A program made the position numbers and the translations under genes. Below, one piece after another: positions 40,492 to 44,822 of a stretch of DNA of 44,822 nt (position 1 is the first letter of the stretch; every line of letters begins with the position of its first letter). The notes below the pieces were generated by a model. It saw only the letters and a program-made list of their open reading frames with translations. It did no database searches and was not told where the DNA came from. This DNA is from Clostridiales bacterium (GTDB taxonomy: Bacteria; Bacillota_A; Clostridia; Oscillospirales; Oscillospiraceae), in assembly GCA_022777455.1 (NCBI GenBank), contig JALFGI010000341.1, positions 1-44,822 of the forward strand. Reading direction: 5' to 3'.

Positions 40492-41514
40492 TTACCAGAT
40501 TTCTTTCTTGCGCTGCTTGTTGGCTTTTGCGACGCCCTTGCTCCATTCCCGTTTGCGGCGGAGCATTTCCTCCTGGGAGGCTGCTTCTTCTTTCAGCTTC
40601 CGGTAGCTCTCCCACCGGGAAATGTCCAGTTCGCCTCTTTCAATGGCGGCTTTGATGGCACATCCGGGCTCTGCCTGGTGGGTACAATCGGAAAAGCGAC
40701 ACTTTCCGATAAACTGTTCTACATCGGAAAACGCATCAGCCAGACCCTCGGATACCTCCCACATGCCCAGCTCCCGCATACCCGGCGTGTCAATGATCAT
40801 GGCACCGCTTTTCAGCCGAATGAGCTGACGATGGGTGGTGGTGTGGCGGCCTTTGGAATCGTCCTCCCGGATGCCGTTTACCGTCATGATCGTTTCACCG
40901 GCCAGAGCGTTGACCAGACTGGACTTCCCCACGCCGGAGGACCCCAGGAACACCAGGGTTTTTCCCGGCTGTAAATAGGCGTTCAGCCGCTCCAGGCCGT
41001 AGCCTGTCTGCGCGCTGACCACATGGGTGTTAACTCCGGAGGCTACACGCTCCACCTGGCAGATATAATCCCAGGTGTCCTCCACCAGGTCCGCCTTAGT
41101 CAGCAGAATCACAGGGGTGGCCCCGGACTGCCAGGCAAGGGTGAGATACCGTTCCAGCCGCTTGGGATTGAAATCCATGTTCAGCGACTGCATGATGAAC
41201 ACATAGTCAAAATTTGCCGCAACCGCCTGATCTCTGGGAATAGGCCCCGGCTCCCGGCGGGAGAAAAAGGTTTTTCGGGGTAGGGTGGAAATGATCTGAC
41301 TGTCGCCGTTGGGAATATAGTTGATGGTCACAAAGTCTCCCACGGTGGGGAATGATTCGTTTCCGCAGTAGTATTCTTTGGTTTTCAGTCGGGCGTGGGT
41401 TACACCGTACTCACATACAATTTCATACCGTTCCTTGTGAACGGCGGTAACTCGGGCGGGGAGTCCGGGAAAATTTTCGGTATTTGGTACATAGCCGTAA
41501 TCGGATAGATTCAT
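40492..41514 (-). CDS. rsgA: Ribosome small subunit-dependent GTPase RsgA, probably a paralog
   Basis: This 340-residue circularly permuted GTPase has an N-terminal OB domain and a G domain with G4 (LTKADLV, about 137-143) before G1 (GSSGVGKSSL, about 193-202) and G3 (DTPGMREL). A C-terminal zinc domain with CRFSDCTHQAEPGC (about 271-284) follows. RsgA tests the decoding centre during late 30S assembly and interacts with ppGpp. Clostridia usually carry a shorter rsgA (about 290 residues) beside prkC and rpe. This isolated, longer copy may be a second one. GGAGG precedes the ATG at 9 nt. It is preceded by a 300-nt leader with promoter, leader ORF and attenuator. Confidence 0.93.
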   Translation of the reverse strand: MNLSDYGYVPNTENFPGLPARVTAVHKERYEIVCEYGVTHARLKTKEYYCGNESFPTVGDFVTINYIPNGDSQIISTLPRKTFFSRREPGPIPRDQAVAANFDYVFIMQSLNMDFNPKRLERYLTLAWQSGATPVILLTKADLVEDTWDYICQVERVASGVNTHVVSAQTGYGLERLNAYLQPGKTLVFLGSSGVGKSSLVNALAGETIMTVNGIREDDSKGRHTTTHRQLIRLKSGAMIIDTPGMRELGMWEVSEGLADAFSDVEQFIGKCRFSDCTHQAEPGCAIKAAIERGELDISRWESYRKLKEEAASQEEMLRRKREWSKGVAKANKQRKKEIW

Positions 41515-41569
41515 GTTTTCTTTCCTCCAAATTCAGTTGTAATGGGTTTATAAGCGTCAATAATCTCAT
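41423..41569 (-). CDS. Possible second leader ORF overlapping the rsgA start
   Basis: A 48-codon ORF (MRLLTLINPLQLNLEERKHE...) begins at 41569, with AAAGGAG 9 nt upstream, and runs through the rsgA ribosome binding site and start in another frame. The first 18 codons lie in the leader. The rest is out of frame in rsgA and has no protein-like character. If translated it could couple or limit rsgA initiation. It may also be accidental. Confidence 0.35.
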   Translation of the reverse strand: MRLLTLINPLQLNLEERKHESIRLRLCTKYRKFSRTPRPSYRRSQGTV

Positions 41570-41592
41570 AGAACAACACTCCTTTCCATATC

Positions 41593-41747
41593 GCTAACTG
41601 AAAATGGGCGCAAAAATACCGCAGCAAAGCAGCCCTCGTAATGGGCGCATTCTGCGGCTTCCATATACACGAAAGGTTACTTAAAAACGGCGCAACAAAT
41701 CAGAAGGCCATCGCCTCTGTTTTGATTCACGCCCATATTCAGTTAGC
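41593..41747 (-). repeat. 18-nt inverted repeat framing the rsgA attenuator
   Basis: The segment 41593-41610 is the reverse complement of 41730-41747 except for one base (GCTAACTGAA[A/T]ATGGGCG). The upstream copy, in the sense of transcription, includes the leader-ORF stop codon. A third copy of the core AATGGGCG (41640-41647) lies in the terminator's 5' arm. The three copies can therefore form mutually exclusive pairings. Confidence 0.85.
41611..41657 (-). terminator. Intrinsic terminator (attenuator) in the rsgA leader
   Basis: Read on the minus strand, CCGCAG (41657-41652) pairs with CTGCGG (41624-41619). Inner pairs AA/TT, GC/GC and GCCC/GGGC are interrupted by single-base bulges, and the loop is seven bases. 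TATTTTTG follows directly. The terminator stands about 100 nt upstream of the rsgA start, the position expected for an attenuator. Confidence 0.75.
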
Positions 41748-41772
41748 TGGTGACGACCTCACGAACAATCAT
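41743..41772 (-). CDS. Nine-residue leader peptide MIVREVVTS
   Basis: An ATG at 41772 is preceded by AAAGGAG with ideal 8-nt spacing and reads M-I-V-R-E-V-V-T-S-stop. The stop codon lies inside the 18-nt arm that can pair with the terminator's 5' arm or with the segment beyond the terminator. The peptide has no run of a single amino acid, so classical amino-acid attenuation is unlikely. Position and design match ribosome-stalling leader peptides such as those upstream of erm and ABC-F genes. That analogy is inference. Confidence 0.65.
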   Translation of the reverse strand: MIVREVVTS

Positions 41773-41818
41773 ACTTTAAGCTCCTTTCCCGCCTGCTTTT
41801 GCAGACATCTACAGTAGA

Positions 41819-41847
41819 ACTATAACACCGAAAAGGCACCTTGTCAA
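41819..41847 (-). promoter_or_regulatory. Promoter of the rsgA leader transcript
   Basis: On the minus strand, TTGACA (41842-41847) and TATAGT (41819-41824) are spaced by 17 bp. A transcript would begin near 41812, with a short CTGC/GCAG hairpin followed by the leader-peptide ribosome binding site. Confidence 0.8.
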
Positions 41848-41892
41848 TCAGAAATCGATTCCCATTTTTTTATGGGAGAATCAGATGCGGAC

Positions 41893-41922
41893 TTTACAAA
41901 ACGGGACATTTTGTGATATGAT
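41893..41922 (+). promoter_or_regulatory. Promoter of the Nudix gene cluster
   Basis: TTTACA (41893-41898) and TATGAT (41917-41922), spaced by 18 bp and with a TGA extended -10, lie about 50 bp upstream of the Nudix start and are divergent from the rsgA promoter. Confidence 0.65.
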
Positions 41923-41970
41923 ACAAACAAATGAGCGATGATAGAAACCAAAGGATTTGGCAGGTGCTTT

Positions 41971-42375
41971 ATGAGTAAAAAAGTGACGGAAGTGGTTGCG
42001 GCACTGATCTGGCAGGGAGAGTGCTTTCTCATTTGCCAACGGCCGGCACAAAAAGCCCGGGGGCTGCAATGGGAATTTGCAGGCGGCAAGGTGGAACCGG
42101 GGGAGACAAAAGAGCAGGCCCTGGTCCGGGAATGTCAGGAAGAATTGGGCGTTACTTTATCTGTGGGTACCGCGTTTATGGAGGTTAAACATGCCTATCC
42201 GGACATCACCATTCACCTGACGGTTTTCAATGCCGTGATTGCCCAGGGAAAACCTCAGAAATTGGAACACAACGATATTCGCTGGATTCATCCTGGGGAA
42301 GCGTCCCAATTTGAATTCTGTCCGGCGGATCGGGTGATTCTGGAAAAAATCATAAAGGAGCATCCGAATGGTTAG
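41971..42375 (+). CDS. mutT: Nudix hydrolase, 8-oxo-dGTP diphosphatase type (MutT-like)
   Basis: This 134-residue protein carries a complete Nudix box, GGKVEPGETKEQALVRECQEELGV (begins about residue 37, GX5EX7REUXEEXGU pattern), preceded by VVAALIWQGECFLICQRP and LQWEFAGGK, typical of MutT. It would clean oxidised guanine nucleotides from the pool, although exact substrate is unproved. An ATG at 41938 is also in frame. I chose 41971, where the homology starts and an AGGTG site lies 5-6 nt upstream. It overlaps the deformylase-like gene by 8 bp. Confidence 0.9.
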   Translation: MSKKVTEVVAALIWQGECFLICQRPAQKARGLQWEFAGGKVEPGETKEQALVRECQEELGVTLSVGTAFMEVKHAYPDITIHLTVFNAVIAQGKPQKLEHNDIRWIHPGEASQFEFCPADRVILEKIIKEHPNG

Positions 42376-42781
42376 AGAATTAGTGCATGATCCCATTTTC
42401 CTGGCGCAGAAGTCCGAACCGGCATCGAAGGAAGACATTCAGGTTGCCCGGGACTTGCTGGATACGCTGGCAGCCTACAGGCAGACCTGTGTCGGAATGG
42501 CGGCCAATATGATCGGTGTCAGCAAACGGGTGATTGCCTTCGACAATGAGGGAACCTCTATGGTGATGCTGAACCCGGAAATCATCAAAGGAACAGGGGA
42601 GTACGAGACGCAGGAGAGCTGCCTGTCCCTGTTGGGTGGGCCCCGGAAGACAAAGCGGTACCAGAAAATCAAAGTGCAGTATCAGACAGTGGATTTCCAA
42701 ATCCGACTGAAAACCTTCACCGGCTGGACAGCCCAGATCATCCAGCATGAGATTGACCATTGCAATGGAGTGCTGATATGA
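42368..42781 (+). CDS. Peptide deformylase-like protein with altered motif I
   Basis: This 137-residue protein retains the metal site of peptide deformylase: Cys85 in ESCLS (motif II) and QHEIDH with His127, Glu128 and His131 (motif III). Motif I reads VGMAANMIG, in which the usual catalytic Gln (GLAANQIG) is Met48, and motif II has Ser for the usual Gly. Length is shorter than typical (150-190), ending soon after the HEIDH helix. Such paralogs are common in Clostridia beside the main deformylase. Whether this one deformylates nascent proteins is uncertain. It is translationally coupled to the Nudix gene. Confidence 0.85.
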   Translation: MVRELVHDPIFLAQKSEPASKEDIQVARDLLDTLAAYRQTCVGMAANMIGVSKRVIAFDNEGTSMVMLNPEIIKGTGEYETQESCLSLLGGPRKTKRYQKIKVQYQTVDFQIRLKTFTGWTAQIIQHEIDHCNGVLI

Positions 42782-42885
42782 AAGCTTTCCCACGAAAAGA
42801 GCGGTATCTCGACGGGGAGCATTTAATCAGGGTTTGAATGCGTACACTGCATCGAAAAGACTGTGCAAAGTCTGGAGGGAACAAT

Positions 42886-43524
42886 ATGAAATTCACCAAG
42901 GAACAGATACAGGTAGAGCTGGATGCACTGCCGGAGCATTATAAAACCGGAGATGTGGATCGGTTGATTCGCAGGCTTGTGAAGCAAAAGGCGGACGTGT
43001 CACTGCTGCGTCCATATATCCTTACCGAACAGCAATTCCATAGAATCTATTTTTATGTATCTCTGGATCAGATCAAAGATGTGAATGAACGCATGGCATT
43101 CATCCATGAAAACTTGCTTTTTTCCGACTGGTGGCATACGGATCAGATCATTTCTTATGTGGCAGATCTGGATTTTGATTCCGCATTGGCGTACGCAAAG
43201 GAATACATCCGTCACGAAGATCCTTTCATCCGTCGCTGGGGGTATGTGCTGTTTATCTCCCGGCTGTGCAAAGATCATGCGGCTCAGCTTTTGCCGCTGA
43301 TGCACGATGATGAGCATTACTATGTCCAAATGGCCCAGGCCTGGCTTGTTGCGGAGCTGGCGGTATATGAGCCGGAAGCGGTGTACGAATGGTTTGGGGA
43401 AAATGATTTAAGGTATAACATTAACGGTAAAGCAATTCAGAAAATTTGCGATTCCTTCCGGATTGAAAGGCAATGGAAGCAGAAATTCAAAGAACTCCGT
43501 CCGGAATTGAGGGAGCGGAGGTAG
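42886..43524 (+). CDS. AlkD-like DNA alkylation repair protein
   Basis: This 212-residue all-helical HEAT-like repeat protein has LLFSDWWHTDQIISYV (about 77-92), equivalent to the WW/D motif that grips the DNA backbone in AlkD glycosylases, and HEDPFIRRWGYVLFISRLC (about 109-127), whose Arg/Trp region is also conserved. The family excises N3- and N7-alkylated bases. The start is Met at 42886, with GGAGGG upstream, rather than the earlier in-frame start at 42838. It follows the deformylase-like gene by 104 bp, a gap in which I see no further feature. Confidence 0.8.
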   Translation: MKFTKEQIQVELDALPEHYKTGDVDRLIRRLVKQKADVSLLRPYILTEQQFHRIYFYVSLDQIKDVNERMAFIHENLLFSDWWHTDQIISYVADLDFDSALAYAKEYIRHEDPFIRRWGYVLFISRLCKDHAAQLLPLMHDDEHYYVQMAQAWLVAELAVYEPEAVYEWFGENDLRYNINGKAIQKICDSFRIERQWKQKFKELRPELRERR

Positions 43525-43603
43525 CCTGATTTCCAATGGTGATTCTGCTATGTTGATGCGTTCATGCCGGTTGCGGCCTGCCATCAGACCATAAGCTGAG
43601 GAC

Positions 43604-44155
43604 TTATAACGGCGGATAGCTTGCCAAAGGGTGGTTCAGAAGCCGCATGATTTCCAGTTCATCCAGGGCATCGTGGAATGCATTGTGTGTTTCGCTGTAT
43701 GTATGCTTTTCGGAGAGCATGCGCAGCATGGATTCCACGCTGTAGCCCCGCTTCAGGCGGCCGGTGCTGTAGCAGTCGGCACAGGCGGGAATTTTGGGAT
43801 TGTGCTGGCGGTAGATGGCCAGGCGCATGATATCATGCCACTGAAAGCACCGAAGCTCCGGGAGATGATTTCGGTCGAAGCAGGCATTGTAGGCGAAAAT
43901 GGAAGAAATACCATGCTGCTGCAGCCAGGTGCGCAGCTCATCCAATGCTTCTGCGCGGGTGCAGAGAATGGGCTCCACCGGTGTATCCAGGAACAATGTA
44001 CCAGAATACATTCCGCCAACCGCGCACTCTATGGGAAGAACGTGGTATTTGGCTTCCACCGGCTGAAAGGAATTTGCATCCGCAATCACGGTGCCAATGG
44101 ACATGACCTGGTCGGCCCAGTTTGTTTCGGTGTCAATGACGGCAAATTCTGCCAT
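43604..44155 (-). CDS. DnaQ-like 3'-5' exonuclease (DEDDh)
   Basis: This 183-residue protein has Exo I FAVIDTETNW (Asp8 and Glu10), Exo II FAYNACFDRNHL with its Asp, and Exo III HNAFHDALDELEIM (His and Asp), the DEDDh set of the RNase T/DnaQ superfamily. A middle insert contains CADCYSTGRL. It lacks other domains, so it is a stand-alone exonuclease for DNA or RNA ends. The substrate is not deducible. AAGGAG precedes the ATG and a TTGACA/TATGAT promoter lies upstream. Confidence 0.9.
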   Translation of the reverse strand: MAEFAVIDTETNWADQVMSIGTVIADANSFQPVEAKYHVLPIECAVGGMYSGTLFLDTPVEPILCTRAEALDELRTWLQQHGISSIFAYNACFDRNHLPELRCFQWHDIMRLAIYRQHNPKIPACADCYSTGRLKRGYSVESMLRMLSEKHTYSETHNAFHDALDELEIMRLLNHPLASYPPL

Positions 44156-44176
44156 ATTTCTGTCTCCTTGATTATC

Positions 44177-44229
44177 TTCACAAATTCAATTTTTAGAAGT
44201 ATCATATATGAAAGAAACCAAATTGTCAA
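44177..44229. promoter_or_regulatory. Overlapping divergent promoters
   Basis: Plus strand: TTCACA (44177-44182) and TATCAT (44200-44205), 17-bp spacer, toward the FMN-binding protein gene. Minus strand: TTGACA (44224-44229) and TATGAT (44201-44206), 17-bp spacer, toward the exonuclease gene. The two -10 elements are the same six or so base pairs read on opposite strands, so RNA polymerase binding is mutually exclusive. Confidence 0.6.
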
Positions 44230-44242
44230 TGGAGGGAACAAA

Positions 44243-44635
44243 ATGGAACGTGTATGTCAATTTTTGAAAGAAGCCGGCATATATTACCTGGCAACTATGG
44301 AGGCAGACCAGCCCCGTGTTCGCCCTTTTGGAACAGCCCATGTTTTTGAGGGAAAACTGTACATCCAGACCGGGAAAGTCAAGCCTGTGTCCAAACAGCT
44401 CATGGCCAATCCCAAGGCGGAGATCTGCGCTTTTCATGCCGGGACCTGGGTACGTATTTCCGGGGAACTCGTGGAGGATGATCGGGTGGAAGCCCGGAAA
44501 TCCATGCTGGACGCCTATCCCAGCCTGCGAAAGATGTATGACGAAAACGACGGCAATACACAGGTATTTTACTTCAAAAATGCCACCGCAACCTTCTCTT
44601 CCTTCACCGCCGCACCGGAAACCATCCAGTTCTGA
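44243..44635 (+). CDS. Pyridoxamine 5'-phosphate oxidase-family (FMN-binding) protein
   Basis: This 130-residue split-barrel protein begins MERVCQFLKEAGIYYLATMEAD and contains QPRVRPFGTAHVFEGKLYIQTG (about 24-45) and ICAFHAGTWVRISGEL (about 61-76), typical of the small clostridial PNPOx-like family (nitroimidazole-resistance NimA-like). FMN or similar cofactor binding is likely. The reaction is unknown. GGAGGG lies 6 nt before the ATG. The very long frame upstream is antisense to the exonuclease gene and not coding. Confidence 0.9.
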   Translation: MERVCQFLKEAGIYYLATMEADQPRVRPFGTAHVFEGKLYIQTGKVKPVSKQLMANPKAEICAFHAGTWVRISGELVEDDRVEARKSMLDAYPSLRKMYDENDGNTQVFYFKNATATFSSFTAAPETIQF

Positions 44636-44668
44636 ACCATCGGAATACCGCAGAAAGGAGCGGACAAG

Positions 44669-44822
44669 ATGTTCGGAAGAAAAATAAAAAAGTGTTCCTA
44701 TGACCGGGAAAATTTGCGGCCTGCGATTCGTTCCAGCATCTGTTCCGGCGAGCAGGTAGCTGGCTTTAAGAATATCCATACCGGGAAATTCAGTGAGGTC
44801 ATGCTGCTCCGCAACGACAGAG
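44669..44822 (+). CDS. Conserved hypothetical protein, 5' part (runs off window)
   Basis: An ATG at 44669 with AAAGGAG 8 nt upstream opens a frame through the window end (51 residues seen). The sequence MFGRKIKKCSYDRENLRPAI continues with SSICSGEQVAGFKNIHTGKF. It resembles a short conserved protein of gut Clostridia (about 70 residues) that I know only as hypothetical. It follows the FMN-binding protein gene by 33 bp and is probably co-transcribed. Confidence 0.65.
   Translation, partial: MFGRKIKKCSYDRENLRPAIRSSICSGEQVAGFKNIHTGKFSEVMLLRNDR

Noticed and set aside
40268..40974. Several open frames across the 40.3-40.7 kb palindrome
   Set aside because: They run through the MITE-like inverted repeat and the antisense of rsgA, differ between frames and have no ribosome binding sites.
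41857..41882. Hairpin between the rsgA and Nudix promoters
   Set aside because: GATTCCCAT can pair with ATGGGAGAATC across a T-rich loop, but it is upstream of both transcription starts, so it has no evident terminator role.
1..44822. CRISPR arrays, tRNA or rRNA genes, prophage or complete insertion sequences
   Set aside because: No regularly spaced direct repeats, cloverleaf-like or rRNA-like sequence, phage structural genes or transposase were recognised in the window.

Overview
The window looks like chromosomal core sequence from a spore-forming, anaerobic, mid-to-high GC Firmicute, most likely a class Clostridia gut lineage near Oscillospiraceae/Ruminococcaceae. The basis is sporulation genes (yunB, a YlbJ-like gene, yqfC, yqfD), a class III (oxygen-sensitive) ribonucleotide reductase, acetate kinase, the clostridial IspH-ribosomal protein S1 fusion, Gram-positive gene orders and strong GGAGG ribosome binding sites. 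Genus assignment is inference. No rRNA, tRNA, CRISPR array, prophage or complete insertion sequence was seen.

Layout. 1-2.6 kb: the 3' end of pcrA, yunB, then two minus-strand genes (a small Cys-rich protein and a YlbJ-like membrane protein). 2.6-9.8 kb: a long plus-strand operon yqfC-yqfD-phoH-ybeY-era-yqzL-recO-mutS2, mixing sporulation, ribosome maturation and repair. 9.9-13.9 kb: HPr-like protein, uvrC, rsmD, coaD and a coiled-coil protein. 13.9-15.9 kb: minus-strand Cys-rich hypothetical and galM. 16.2-18.5 kb: nrdD under a promoter carrying two NrdR-type boxes. 18.5-22.2 kb: tmcAL (minus), ackA and pepT. 22.3-25.9 kb: minus-strand genes, including an operon of a homocysteine methyltransferase-like gene, a membrane-anchored E2-like acyltransferase and birA. 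26-29.6 kb: M29 aminopeptidase, rpmE, hflX, yigZ-family. 29.6-36.9 kb: dgt, dnaG, two consecutive sigma-70-like genes, cmk and the ispH-S1 fusion. 37-38.9 kb: Dabb, ACT and DUF711/PFL genes. 39-44.8 kb: a more accessory stretch with a hypothetical under a perfect consensus promoter, a GNAT, a 165-bp MITE-like hairpin element, an rsgA paralog with a complex leader, Nudix, deformylase-like, AlkD-like, exonuclease and FMN-binding genes, and the start of a small conserved protein.

The most interesting structure is the roughly 300-nt leader of the minus-strand rsgA gene. It has its own TTGACA/TATAGT promoter, a 9-codon leader ORF (MIVREVVTS) with an excellent ribosome binding site, an intrinsic terminator, and a sequence overlapping the leader stop codon that can pair either with the 5' arm of that terminator or, over 18 nt, with a segment just behind its U-tract. 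It reads as a ribosome-mediated attenuator that would raise RsgA, a 30S-maturation GTPase, when translation is impaired. Other points worth following are the tandem sigma-like pair behind dnaG, in which the second protein has lost the promoter-recognition core; an internal promoter and Shine-Dalgarno site that could make free ribosomal protein S1 from inside the ispH fusion; a consensus promoter inside rsmD aimed at coaD; and an E2-like membrane protein lacking its catalytic histidine.
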